Shown: positions 8,331 through 16,422 of the stretch, in pieces
How the letters are laid out: every line of letters starts with the position of its first letter
Numbering within the stretch: the first letter of the stretch is position 1
Assembly: GCA_951812715.1 (NCBI GenBank)
Contig: OX638323.1
Span: 2,894,577-2,958,576, forward strand
From: an uncultured Pseudohongiella sp.
GTDB lineage: Bacteria > Pseudomonadota > Gammaproteobacteria > Pseudomonadales > Pseudohongiellaceae
Length of the DNA stretch: 64,000 bases
Direction: 5' to 3'
Program-made: the position numbers and the translations under genes
The notes under the pieces: model-generated
The model's database searches: none
What the model saw: the letters and a program-made list of their open reading frames with translations, nothing else
What the model was told of the DNA's origin: nothing

Positions 8331-9334
8331 CTCACCCGCACGTATTTCTCGAACCGCTGGCGTCCGACCTGGCCGGCATAAATGTTGCCTTCGGCATCGC
8401 TGGCGAGAAACTCGATGCCGCTGCCAGTGGGAATTTCATAGTCGGGAATGAATTCGGTCACATAACCCGTGCTCGCATCGCCAATGCGGATGCCGCGCTC
8501 CCAGCCCCGGTTCCATTGCTCGCCGGACATGCCGTCGGCGACGAAAATCCTGTCGTTTGCATCGATCCAGATGCCGCTCGGGCGGCCGAATTGCGTCCAG
8601 ATATCCAGCACTTCGCCGTCCTGGGACAGTATCTGGATTCGATTGTTGCCGCGGTCGGCGACAAAAATTCTGCCTTGGGAATCCATCTTCAAATCGTGGG
8701 GATCGTTGAATCGGCCGGTTTCCCGGCTGGCGTCCTCGACGCCGCCGCCAAGTTGCAGCAGGAGATCGCCCTCAGCGGAGAATTTCATTACTCGATTGTT
8801 GCCGCCGCGATGACCGTCGGCGATCCAGAGTTCGCCGTTCGGCGCGACCAGTACCGCCGCCGGGCCGTTGAAGCGCGTCGCGTCGTCTCCCGGCGTACCG
8901 GCCTCGCCCAGCCGCATCAGCACTTCGCCGTCCTGGCTGATCTTGATGACCTGGTGACCCATGCCGCGTTCCATGCCGGCCTCGCCGCGGGCATCGCCGT
9001 CCGGCGCGCCTTCGGTGACCCAGAAATTGCCGTCGGCATCCATATCGAAGCCATGGGGCCAGGCTAATAAGCCCGCGCCGATGCTCTTGACGGTATTGCC
9101 GTCCATATCCAGCTTGTGAATGGGATGCAGGCCGGAACCGGCGCATTGATTCGCCCCGCAGCGTTCCAGAATCCAGAGATGCTCGCCATCGGGGTCGGGA
9201 TGCACGCCGGTGACGATGCCCATGGCGCGGCCACCGGGCAATTCGCCCCAATGGTAGATCACCTGATAGGGATTGTCGGCCGCCAGCGCGGCGGAACAGA
9301 TAAATACAACGATCAAAAAGGCAGGTTTTTTCAT
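8324..9334 (-). CDS. secreted NHL-repeat six-bladed beta-propeller protein
   Basis: This 336-residue protein has an N-terminal signal (MKKPAFLIVVFICSAALA) and then NHL-type propeller blades: WPHGFDMDADGNFWVTE, FNGPAAVLVAPNGELWIAD, FNDPHDLKMDSQGRIFVAD and PSGIWIDANDRIFVAD. The layout resembles the peptidyl-alpha-hydroxyglycine lyase/SMP30-like propeller group, but no specific catalytic residue set is clear. ATG at 9334 is preceded by GGAGG at a good distance. A broken C-terminal piece of a similar protein occurs at 32585-32805. Its stop codon lies in the start of the hairpin element, which suggests an insertion next to the gene. Confidence 0.82.
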   Translation of the reverse strand: MKKPAFLIVVFICSAALAADNPYQVIYHWGELPGGRAMGIVTGVHPDPDGEHLWILERCGANQCAGSGLHPIHKLDMDGNTVKSIGAGLLAWPHGFDMDADGNFWVTEGAPDGDARGEAGMERGMGHQVIKISQDGEVLMRLGEAGTPGDDATRFNGPAAVLVAPNGELWIADGHRGGNNRVMKFSAEGDLLLQLGGGVEDASRETGRFNDPHDLKMDSQGRIFVADRGNNRIQILSQDGEVLDIWTQFGRPSGIWIDANDRIFVADGMSGEQWNRGWERGIRIGDASTGYVTEFIPDYEIPTGSGIEFLASDAEGNIYAGQVGRQRFEKYVRVRP

Positions 9335-9441
9335 GTCTGCATGCCTCCAGGATTCGATTCGCTTTGGCGAGAAAATTAGACTACCATAAAACGCATTCGT
9401 GGTATGAAATATTTTTTGCCATACAGTAGCGGAGGCTAGAG

Positions 9442-9738
9442 ATGCCACAGCAAACAGGCAAGCCTGACATGCCAGGTCAGTCCCCCCTATGCCGGAGAGT
9501 ACGAATGGACAAGGCCGGCCGCCTCGTCATGCCTTCCGATGTGCGAAAGGCCTTGAATATGGACGGCGAGCAGGAACTGCTCATTTACCTGGAAGATGGG
9601 CGCGTACGATTGCAAACCATCGACGAAGGCTTGTCTCGCGTCCGTGAGATAGCGAAGCGTAAACGCAAAAGGCGGGGAAGCATGGTAGATGAGTTTATCG
9701 CTGAACGCCGGGCTGAATCCCTGCGTGACCAGCCATGA
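9442..9738 (+). CDS. vapB: AbrB/SpoVT-type antitoxin
   Basis: This 98-residue protein contains a swapped-hairpin AbrB domain (MDKAGRLVMPSDVRKALN, then ELLIYLEDGRVRLQT), followed by a basic, flexible C-terminus that would wrap the toxin. GGAGG at 9431-9435 supports ATG at 9442. The stop overlaps the start of the PIN-domain toxin (ATGA at 9735), the standard antitoxin-toxin order. Upstream DNA between 9385 and 9440 has short inverted motifs (TACCA/TGGTA, GTATG/CATAC) that could be the autoregulatory operator; this is inferred. Confidence 0.85.
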   Translation: MPQQTGKPDMPGQSPLCRRVRMDKAGRLVMPSDVRKALNMDGEQELLIYLEDGRVRLQTIDEGLSRVREIAKRKRKRRGSMVDEFIAERRAESLRDQP

Positions 9739-10124
9739 CCCGAACATTGCTTGATGCTTCCGCGCTGCTTGCGGTCATTTTTGAAGAACCCGGAGCCGAC
9801 ATGGTTCTCTCGGCGCTCAAGGAAGGCTCGTCAATTTCCGCTGTCAACGCCGCTGAAGTAGCCGCCTGCCTGTTCCACGAAGATTGGGATTCGGAAGAGG
9901 TGCTATTGGCATTCAATCAACTAGGCGTGACAGTGCTGCCATTCGATGCGGAAGCGGCAATCACGAGCGGCAGTTTCCACAAGGCAACGCGGAAATTCGG
10001 CCTGGGATTGGGCGACCGGGCTTGCCTGGCCACCGCGCACAAAGAAAAATGCCCGGTTCTCACGGCGGACGAAACCTGGATGCGTCTGGACTTGCCGGAC
10101 GTGACCGTCAGATGCATTCGCTGA
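9735..10124 (+). CDS. vapC: PIN-domain ribonuclease toxin
   Basis: This 129-residue PIN-domain protein has the conserved acidic residues: Asp in LLDASALLAV near residue 7, Glu in NAAEVAA near 42, Asp in LGDRACLATA near 94, and the late TADETW acid. VapC toxins cut tRNA or rRNA when their antitoxin is degraded. It overlaps the antitoxin by 4 bp. No sign of decay is seen, so the pair may be functional. Confidence 0.87.
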   Translation: MTRTLLDASALLAVIFEEPGADMVLSALKEGSSISAVNAAEVAACLFHEDWDSEEVLLAFNQLGVTVLPFDAEAAITSGSFHKATRKFGLGLGDRACLATAHKEKCPVLTADETWMRLDLPDVTVRCIR

Positions 10125-10169
10125 GCTGAATTCATACTAATTCGCGCGTCTTGACGAGTTTACGCGCAT

Positions 10170-10205
10170 GTTTCAATGAGGCCGCCGCCCGCAGGCGGCG
10201 GAGAC
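10170..10205 (+). CRISPR. single CRISPR-like repeat (no array)
   Basis: This is a 36-nt sequence that begins GTTTCAATGAGG, has an 8-bp perfect stem (CCGCCGCC/GGCGGCGG) with a CGCA loop, and ends AGAC. Length, opening, central stem and ending resemble a class of CRISPR direct repeats. No second copy is found within about 40-80 bp on either side and no cas gene is in the window, so this is a relic or chance look-alike. A terminator is unlikely because no T-run follows. Confidence 0.4.
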
Positions 10206-10245
10206 GCCTTGTGCAAAGGCAGTGCAAAAAAGATCAAGGTAATTC

Positions 10246-10434
10246 TCACTCATCCTTTTGTCTCAGGATCTTGATTGTAACTGCCGAAATTTCGTGAGCG
10301 CTTCGCCTCAATAATTCGTTTTCGTACTCGGTCAATACTCTCGGAGTCGGCGATGTGCCGAGCTTCCGATTGAGCAGGTCGATTGAAGGCGTGGCCGAAA
10401 TGTCCTTGTCCATGCTTTTGGGTGGCTTTGCCAC
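10246..10434 (-). CDS. small hypothetical protein
   Basis: This 62-residue product starts at GTG (10434) after AAGGA at 6-bp spacing. The sequence is polar, with RRSAHEISAVTIKILRQ at the C-terminus, and has no signal or membrane segment. I do not recognise it. It lies between two toxin-antitoxin pairs and could be a single antitoxin-like or accessory gene; that is only position-based. Confidence 0.45.
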   Translation of the reverse strand: MAKPPKSMDKDISATPSIDLLNRKLGTSPTPRVLTEYENELLRRSAHEISAVTIKILRQKDE

Positions 10435-10544
10435 AAGTCTTCCTTATTCCATTGACGAACTCGATGACTGCCGCGAGTCTAGCACATCAAGTTAGCCAGA
10501 AAATGCGCTGCACTCACGCATGGCAAGTGCAATTCTCATTTCAG

Positions 10545-10630
10545 CGTCATTCCCAGCCTTGATTGCAGGCGGGGTTACTAGGGCGGAGATTCTGCGACTG
10601 CGCTTCGCTCCGCGCAGAATGACATTCGGA
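10545..10630. repeat. REP-like palindromic repeat
   Basis: A short hairpin (TCTGCG...CGCAGA) sits at 10590-10617. The 20-nt sequence at 10604-10623 is the exact reverse complement of 31034-31053 and 40986-41005. The motif is therefore dispersed in at least three intergenic places, as expected for REP elements. No gene is seen from 10440 to 10790. Confidence 0.55.
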
Positions 10631-10799
10631 GATACACGGCGGCGTAGAGTGAAGGTTCGAGCTATGTAAGCTATGTAACGCCAAAATACGTGAAATTACG
10701 GTCGGGGTTGTACAGCGCCAGAATGAGAATGGCGGCATGGCAGACATGCTTCGTTTCCATGCTGGCGCGGGTTGCCGCGAGCAGCTTCAAATTACCTCG

Positions 10800-10935
10800 C
10801 CATCATGCAACATTCGCAGGAAGTCACAATAGGAAGAAGTCGATTGCCACTTCGCCTCGTCCCGGAGGCGATCCAGGGCGGGTTTGCGGGCAAACTCTTC
10901 GGGAATGGATTCCAGATTGGTTGAATTAATCGGGA
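10800..10935 (-). pseudogene. remnant of a small gene ending LHDGEVI
   Basis: The minus strand reads LESIPEEFARKPALDRLRD then YCDFLRMLHDGEVI and a stop, without a start codon at a sensible place. A second, more damaged relative lies at 11662-11890 (SLSYGDFPRLLHDGEVI). The two pieces flank parDE in the same orientation. The family is not recognised. Confidence 0.4.
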
Positions 10936-11081
10936 ATTAAGTTCCGATAAGCCTGAGGGCTGATTGCAGCGTACAGACCGGATGAGCGCCGCGCCTTCGA
11001 CGGAAAGCTTCGCTGCATGCTTGCTTGAAGGTGTATTCAATATTGGTTAATCTGAACGCAGTAACATCAGGAGATTGACCA

Positions 11082-11348
11082 ATGCGGCGTACTACGACGA
11101 TGACAGTTCGCCTGAGCGGCGCGCTGAGCGAATTCGTTTCGGCCAATGTCGGTGAGTCGGGGAACTATGAAAGCGTCAGTGAATACGTTCGCGACTTGAT
11201 CCGCCGCGACAAGACGCGGGCGGAGCGCGAAGCTTTCGACCGTCTCAAGGCGGAACTCCAGCGTGCCTTTGCCGCGCCTGACGATACCTACCAGGCACTG
11301 TCCGCGGCCGATGTGATCTCAAGCAATCGCGCGGAGTCCGCTACGTGA
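11082..11348 (+). CDS. parD: ParD-like ribbon-helix-helix antitoxin
   Basis: This 88-residue protein has an N-terminal ribbon-helix-helix motif (TMTVRLSGALSEFVSANV, then YESVSEYVRDLIRRDK), typical of ParD/CopG antitoxins. The C-terminal part is a toxin-binding tail. ATG at 11082 is preceded by AGGAGA. The stop codon overlaps the next start (GTGA), so antitoxin and toxin are coupled. It would repress its own promoter in the 11040-11080 interval. Confidence 0.87.
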   Translation: MRRTTTMTVRLSGALSEFVSANVGESGNYESVSEYVRDLIRRDKTRAEREAFDRLKAELQRAFAAPDDTYQALSAADVISSNRAESAT

Positions 11349-11659
11349 CGGAAGTGCGCGTCCAGCGAGCGGCAGCCGTCCGTATTGATGAAATCTACAA
11401 ATACACTCGCGAGCGCTGGGGAGAAGCGCAGGCGGATTCCTACGTAACCGGCTTGTTTGAGGCTTTCGGGAATATCGGCGAGGGAACTGTCGGGTCGCGC
11501 CCGATTGCCGCGGAATTCGAGGTGGATGGATTTTGGTTTCGCTACCGTAAACATTACGTCTACTGGAAGATATTGGATGACGGGACGATCGGTATAGTCA
11601 CCGTGCTGCACGAACGCATGCACCAGGTCGGGAGAATGCTGGAAGATTGGGAGTCGTAA
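11345..11659 (+). CDS. parE: ParE/RelE-family toxin
   Basis: This 104-residue protein starts at GTG (11345). It shows the ParE fold signatures: an N-terminal helix with DEIYKYTRERWGEAQADSY, GSRPIAAEF in the middle, and the strand segment YVYWKILDDGTIGIVTVLHERM. ParE toxins poison DNA gyrase; RelE relatives cut mRNA. Which activity applies here is not shown by the sequence. It is intact and paired with a ParD-like antitoxin. Confidence 0.87.
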   Translation: MTEVRVQRAAAVRIDEIYKYTRERWGEAQADSYVTGLFEAFGNIGEGTVGSRPIAAEFEVDGFWFRYRKHYVYWKILDDGTIGIVTVLHERMHQVGRMLEDWES

Positions 11660-11661
11660 CC

Positions 11662-11890
11662 CCAAATTACTTCCCCATCATGCAGTAACCGCGGGAAGTC
11701 GCCATACGACAGGCTGTCGATGCCGTCCAGGCGGCGGTCCTGTTCCTCGCCAGCAGGATGAACTTTCCCGTCTGGCGGGCGCCCCAGGAATGCGGATTGC
11801 CCCGGGACAGGTCCAGGACGAGCTTACCGGCAAAACTCCTCGGAGATTTGCTCCCGATTAGTTGAACTAATTCGAACTATACTCCCGATT
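11662..11890 (-). pseudogene. second remnant of the LHDGEVI-type gene
   Basis: The minus strand carries ISEEFC and, after frame breaks, GIDSLSYGDFPRLLHDGEVIWG. This parallels the 10800-10935 remnant but is more decayed. Nothing else is recognised between parE and the next gene. Confidence 0.35.
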
Positions 11891-11963
11891 AGTCTGAAAT
11901 TCAGATGCGGTGAACAGGCCTGTCGCGAAAGCGGGCGAGGCCCATCTCGCTATCGTGTTTTAC

Positions 11964-13223
11964 TCACGGACCCAGTGCGTTGATCGGGACGACGCCCACA
12001 TCGCCGGGCTTGAAATGTCCATAACCGTTGGGGACGATTACCGCGAGAGCGGCGGGTTTGCCGTGATCGCTTCCGGCCAGCCGGTCCGCGAGCCGGAGCA
12101 AGTTTCTTTGTCCTTCTTCTATCCGGCGTTTCCCCATTTTGATCTCGAATGCCGCCCAGCGTCCGTCCGCCGATTCCACGATGGCGTCCACCTCAAGCCC
12201 GTCTTTTTCCCGATAGTGGAAAACTCGGGCATCCGCCGCTTGCGCATAAACCCGCAGGTCGCGGATTACCAGCGACTCGAACAGGAAACCAAAGTACTCA
12301 AGATCGGCCAGCAGGCGATCCGGCGCGATGCCCAGGGCTGCCGTGGCAAGGGAAGGGTCCACGAAGTGACGTACCGCTGCCGCGCGAAGCCGGGTGCGTG
12401 AGCGCAGATTCGGAGACCAGGCCGGCTGATCTTCCACAACCATCAGCCGGGTGAGCGCCTCGAGATATTCCGCGGCTGTTTCTGGATTCAACTTCTGACC
12501 GTTCGCTCCGCCGACATCGGCAGCCAGTCTGCTTGTCGCCACGGGAGTTGCCACATTTCTCGCCAGTGACCGCAGCAATCGCTCCACCCTGGTCGGATCA
12601 TGTGATTTGCCGCTCGCTTGCGAGATGTCGACGTGGCAGATTTCCCTGACATAGCCGCGATTGGCGCGAATTGCCGCGGCCAGGGGCTTGCCGACGTTTG
12701 CGGGCCAGCCACCGGCGCAGACGATTTCGGCGAGCGAGGAAATCGTCATTTCCTGTCGCACAGCGCTTTGGGGCTCGCTCCGCAGCAGCTTGGCAAGTGA
12801 AATCCGGCTCGATGACTGCCCCGACTCACTCAGGGCGCAGGGCCGCATCCTCAGCCGGGAAAAGCGGCCTGCTCCAGAGTGCCTGGTATGGTCGTCGGCG
12901 GGTTTGGCTGAGCCGGTGAGGATGAACTGGCCCGGAGCGCGTCTCCGGTCAACCTCATGCCGCACATGATTCCAGATCCCCGGTGCGAGTTGCCATTCGT
13001 CGATCAAGCGTGGCGTTTCACCGGTCAGCACCGTTCCAGCGTCCAAATCGATCATCTGTTTCGCGTTCTCGTCGCGGTCGAGTCGTACCTCGCTTGCCGC
13101 CGCGCGCAATGCGGTTTCGGTCTTCCCGCAAGCTTTCGGGCCTTCAATGAGCACCGCTCCGGTTGCTTCGAGCAACAGGGACAGCTCCGCGTCGACGATT
13201 CGGGGAAGATATTCCATGGTCAA
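11964..13223 (-). CDS. AAA_14/DUF4143-family ATPase
   Basis: This 419-residue protein has Walker A GPKACGKTETA near residue 28, Walker B LIDEWQLAP near 93 and a sensor-like FILTGSAKP, as in the AAA_14 domain. A C-terminal DUF4143 half follows, with FGFLFESLVIRDLRVYA and a restriction-nuclease-like EVDAIVESADGRWAAFEIKMG. The D-ExK arrangement in that last segment is seen across this family, whose role is unknown. It may start at 13223 or at the second ATG, 13217. Iterated 23-bp repeats upstream (13288-13379) are likely to control it. Confidence 0.82.
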   Translation of the reverse strand: MTMEYLPRIVDAELSLLLEATGAVLIEGPKACGKTETALRAAASEVRLDRDENAKQMIDLDAGTVLTGETPRLIDEWQLAPGIWNHVRHEVDRRRAPGQFILTGSAKPADDHTRHSGAGRFSRLRMRPCALSESGQSSSRISLAKLLRSEPQSAVRQEMTISSLAEIVCAGGWPANVGKPLAAAIRANRGYVREICHVDISQASGKSHDPTRVERLLRSLARNVATPVATSRLAADVGGANGQKLNPETAAEYLEALTRLMVVEDQPAWSPNLRSRTRLRAAAVRHFVDPSLATAALGIAPDRLLADLEYFGFLFESLVIRDLRVYAQAADARVFHYREKDGLEVDAIVESADGRWAAFEIKMGKRRIEEGQRNLLRLADRLAGSDHGKPAALAVIVPNGYGHFKPGDVGVVPINALGP

Positions 13224-13287
13224 GATAACTCTGCGTTGAATTACCGATTCAGGCCGACAGACTACGAAATCGACTGTTCGTCAGCCA

Positions 13288-13379
13288 ATAAACCGATGAT
13301 TTGTCGAAAATATAACCGGTGATTTGGCGAGAAGTCAACCCGATATTTGTCGAATATACAACCCGATAAATGTCGAATT
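13288..13379. repeat. four iterated 22-nt repeats, about 23-bp period
   Basis: Units start at 13288, 13312, 13335 and 13358 and follow the pattern A-AACC(C/G)G-TGATTTGTCGAA. Weaker half-units (TGTTCGTCA) lie at both sides. The spacing is near two helical turns, so a protein could bind all units on one face. The array sits in the promoter gap between the ATPase gene and the Mo-hydroxylase operon. Confidence 0.7.
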
Positions 13380-13500
13380 TTCAGACTATTGTTCGTCAAG
13401 CGCACGACATCGCAGTTCCGCCAATCTTGCACAGCGCCTGAACTTCCGCATATATTCGGCTATCCCCGCACGATGTTCCCGAATCAGAGGAGCACACTTA

Positions 13501-14141
13501 TGCATTCCGATTCGTTCGACCCGGCGACGGAACGGCAGGCGGTCGATCCCGACGCGCCGCAGTCGCCCTCGCGGCGCGAGTTTCTTGAAACCACCGGCGC
13601 GACTGTTGCGGCTTCCACCGTTGCTTCCTTTGCTACGCCTGCCATGGCGCAACCCACCGACGCGGCCGCGCCGCGGACCACAATTTCGGTCAGCGTCAAC
13701 GGTGTGCGGCATGAAATCGAAGTCGAAGACCGCTGGACCCTGGCGGAATTGCTGCGTGACGGCATTGGCCTGACCGGAACCAAGATCGGCTGCGATCGCG
13801 GCGAATGCGGCGCCTGTACTGTGCTGATGAACGGCGCGCCGGTGTATTCCTGCGGTCAGCTTGCGGTCTGGGCCGACGGCGCCGAGGTTCGCACCGTGGA
13901 AGGCTTGGCGCGGAACGGTGAGTTGTCGCCGTTACAGCAGGCTTTCGTAGTCAACAACGCGCCGCAATGCGGTTTCTGCACGCCCGGTCAGTTGATGTCC
14001 GCCACCGCATTGCTCGAGGCCACTCCGAGCCCGACCGCGGACCAGGCGCGGGCGGCGCTGGTCGGCAATCTGTGCCGCTGCTCCAACTACAACGCCATCG
14101 TTGAGGCGGTGGTCGCCGCGGGCGGCGGAGGCGTTGCATGA
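13501..14141 (+). CDS. Tat-exported [2Fe-2S] subunit of a PaoABC-like molybdenum hydroxylase
   Basis: This 213-residue small subunit begins with a twin-arginine signal (PSRREFLETTGATVAAS). Its first [2Fe-2S] cluster is bound by the CDRGECGACTVL segment, and the second by CGFCTPGQL and CRCSNY. The layout matches YagT/PaoA-type periplasmic aldehyde oxidoreductase subunits and the isoquinoline oxidoreductase group. GAGGAG about 8 bp upstream supports ATG at 13501 over earlier in-frame codons. It is the first gene of a multi-gene operon. Confidence 0.9.
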
Positions 14142-14257
14142 AGCAATTCGCGCAAGGCCCGGCTGATGATCGGCGAAAAGCCGGCGCGCCTTTCGCGCGA
14201 GTGTCGGCAAAGCCCGCGAGAGCGAGTCGCGGCGTCAGCAGGGGAGGCGCGGCATGA
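14138..14257 (+). CDS. 39-codon bridging ORF between two enzyme subunits
   Basis: Its ATG overlaps the small-subunit stop (ATGA) and its own stop overlaps the large-subunit start (ATGA). The product would be an arginine-rich 39-residue peptide of no known family. It could be a real small protein, a coupling device that carries ribosomes to the large subunit, or chance. Confidence 0.25.
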   Translation: MKQFAQGPADDRRKAGAPFARVSAKPARASRGVSRGGAA

Positions 14258-16422
14258 CCCAGCCTACCCGAATCGGTCTTGAACCGTTACAGACCATCGG
14301 CAACGATACCCCGCGCATCGACGCGGCAGAACGCGTTACCGGCGCGGCGCAATATACCCGGGACGTGAAACTGCCCGGCATGGTCTATGCGCGGGTGCTG
14401 CGCAGCCCGCACCCTCATGCGCGCGTCGTCTCCATTGATGTATCCGCCGCCATGGCTCTGCCCGGCGTACTCGATGTGATAACCAATGAAACCAGCCCCA
14501 TCGTCTGGGGCGCGGGTTCCATTTCCGGCGGGCGGCAATACAACGACCCGATCAAGCAAGCGACTATTCATCGGCGCTACATCTTCAACAACCCGGTGCG
14601 CTGCGTGGGCGATTCGGTCGCCGCGGTTGCCGCCACCGACCGCAATATCGCCGAGGCGGCGCTGGAATTAATCGAAGTCGAATACGAGGAGTTGCCGTTC
14701 GTACTCGAGCCCGAGCAGGCGCTGGCGGACGATGCGCCGCGTATCTGGCCCGAAGGCAATCTGTGTCCGGATACCCGCAACAACTTCGCGCCCATGACAT
14801 CGCGCATCGGCGACGTGGAAGCGGGTTTTGCCGAAGCGGACGAGATTTTCGAGCAGCGCTACGAGACCGGATTCGTGCATAACGCCCAGATGGAGCCGCG
14901 TTGCGCGCTGGCGACCTGGGAAGGCGACAAGTTGACCTTGTACACGCCGTCCCAGGGCATTTCCAATTGCCGCCACGATAGCGCCAGAGATCTCGGCCTG
15001 CAGGATCACCAGGTGCGGATCGTCTCCCAATACATGGGCGGCGGCTTCGGCAACAAGAACCAGAACCAGGACGCGGACCTGATCGCGGCGGAACTGTCGC
15101 GCCGCGTAGGGCGGCCGGTAATGCTCGAATACTCTCGCCGCGAAGACTGGCTAGGCGTCCACGGCCGCTGGCCCACGGTGCAGGAATACCGCGTGGGCGT
15201 GAAGGACGACGGCACCGTGACCGCGATGCAGATGCGCGGGTATAGCGGCATGGGGCCGTACCGCAAGAACTCCGGCGGCATCTCCGGCATGGATTACTAT
15301 GCCTGCCCCAATCGGCTGCGGGAGATCTATCCGGTCTACACCAACCGCACGACTTCGGGCAATTTCCGCGCCCCGTCCGATCCGCATGGCGTCTATGGCG
15401 TCGAGTCGATCATGGACGACATCGCTTACCGGATGGGCATCGACCCGGTGGAGTTCGCGCTCAAGAACATGCGCAGGCCCACGGAAGAGGCGCGGTTCAC
15501 CAACTATTCGCTGGAACAGGTCATTACCACCGGGGCCGAACAATTCGACTGGCAGGCCCGGCGGCGACTTCGGCCCGGCTCGGATCAAGGCCCGCTCAAG
15601 CGTGGCGCCGGCTTTTCCTTCATGATGTTCCGCGCGGGCCTCGGCACGAGCAGCGCGGTGGTGCGGGTCGATTCACAAGGCCGATACACCTTGTATGTCG
15701 GCGTCACCGACATCGGTCCCGGCGCCAAGACCACCATGGGCATGATCGCCGCCGAGGCGCTTGGCGTACCGCTGGCCCAGGTCGAAGTAATATGGGGCGA
15801 TACCGACCGCACGCCATATTCAGTAGGCGAATCCGGCAGCCGCACGACCATCATGACCGGTTACGCCGTGGTTCAGGCCGCCGAGCATCTGAAACGGCAG
15901 ATCGCCGACCGCGGCATGCCGGGCGGGGCGGACGTGCTGATCGGCACAGCGACTCCGGCGCCGACCACCGACGGTCTGATCCGCCAATGTTTCGCCGCTC
16001 ACTTCGTCGAGGTGGAAGTCGATACTCGCCTGGGCACGACGCGAGTGCTGAAATACACCGCGGTGCACGAATCCGGCCGCATTATCAATCCGACCACGGC
16101 CAGGGACCAGATTCGGGGCGCGGCGATCCAGGGCATCGGCCAGGCGCTGCACGAGGACTTGCTCTATGACCAGCGCAACGGCCAGCCGCTCAGCCCGGGC
16201 TATTACCGGGGGCGGCATCTGACGCATCAGGATATTCCCGACATCGACGTGACTTTCATTGAAGTCGACGACGGTTACGGTCCATTCGGCGCCAAGACCG
16301 CCGGCGAGTCCGGCATCATCCTCGCGCCGGCGGCGGTCGCCAACGCGGTGGCCAACGCCGCGGGCAAACGCATGCGGTCCTTGCCGATCACGCGGGACAA
16401 ACTATTGGGAGAGCTGGCATGA
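14254..16422 (+). CDS. molybdopterin-binding catalytic subunit (xanthine dehydrogenase family)
   Basis: This 722-residue large subunit has the family opening (RIDAAERVTGAAQYTRDV), the molybdenum cofactor-binding YMGGGFGNK motif near residue 263, GESGSRTT, and near the C-terminus FGAKTAGESGIILAP. The glutamate in that last motif is the catalytic base of the family. It has no signal peptide of its own, so it would be exported with the Tat-tagged iron-sulfur subunit. The substrate is probably an aldehyde or N-heterocycle; the sequence does not decide. Its stop overlaps the FAD subunit start. Confidence 0.92.
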   Translation: MTQPTRIGLEPLQTIGNDTPRIDAAERVTGAAQYTRDVKLPGMVYARVLRSPHPHARVVSIDVSAAMALPGVLDVITNETSPIVWGAGSISGGRQYNDPIKQATIHRRYIFNNPVRCVGDSVAAVAATDRNIAEAALELIEVEYEELPFVLEPEQALADDAPRIWPEGNLCPDTRNNFAPMTSRIGDVEAGFAEADEIFEQRYETGFVHNAQMEPRCALATWEGDKLTLYTPSQGISNCRHDSARDLGLQDHQVRIVSQYMGGGFGNKNQNQDADLIAAELSRRVGRPVMLEYSRREDWLGVHGRWPTVQEYRVGVKDDGTVTAMQMRGYSGMGPYRKNSGGISGMDYYACPNRLREIYPVYTNRTTSGNFRAPSDPHGVYGVESIMDDIAYRMGIDPVEFALKNMRRPTEEARFTNYSLEQVITTGAEQFDWQARRRLRPGSDQGPLKRGAGFSFMMFRAGLGTSSAVVRVDSQGRYTLYVGVTDIGPGAKTTMGMIAAEALGVPLAQVEVIWGDTDRTPYSVGESGSRTTIMTGYAVVQAAEHLKRQIADRGMPGGADVLIGTATPAPTTDGLIRQCFAAHFVEVEVDTRLGTTRVLKYTAVHESGRIINPTTARDQIRGAAIQGIGQALHEDLLYDQRNGQPLSPGYYRGRHLTHQDIPDIDVTFIEVDDGYGPFGAKTAGESGIILAPAAVANAVANAAGKRMRSLPITRDKLLGELA

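Noticed and set aside
8315..9067. 250-residue plus-strand frame
   Set aside because: Antisense of the NHL-propeller gene; no known motif.
10170..10205. CRISPR array
   Set aside because: Only one repeat-like unit is present and no cas genes, so I report a single relic-like repeat and not an array.
10690..10929. 79-residue plus-strand frame
   Set aside because: No ribosome binding site or recognisable sequence, and it runs through the decayed LHDGEVI-type remnant on the other strand.
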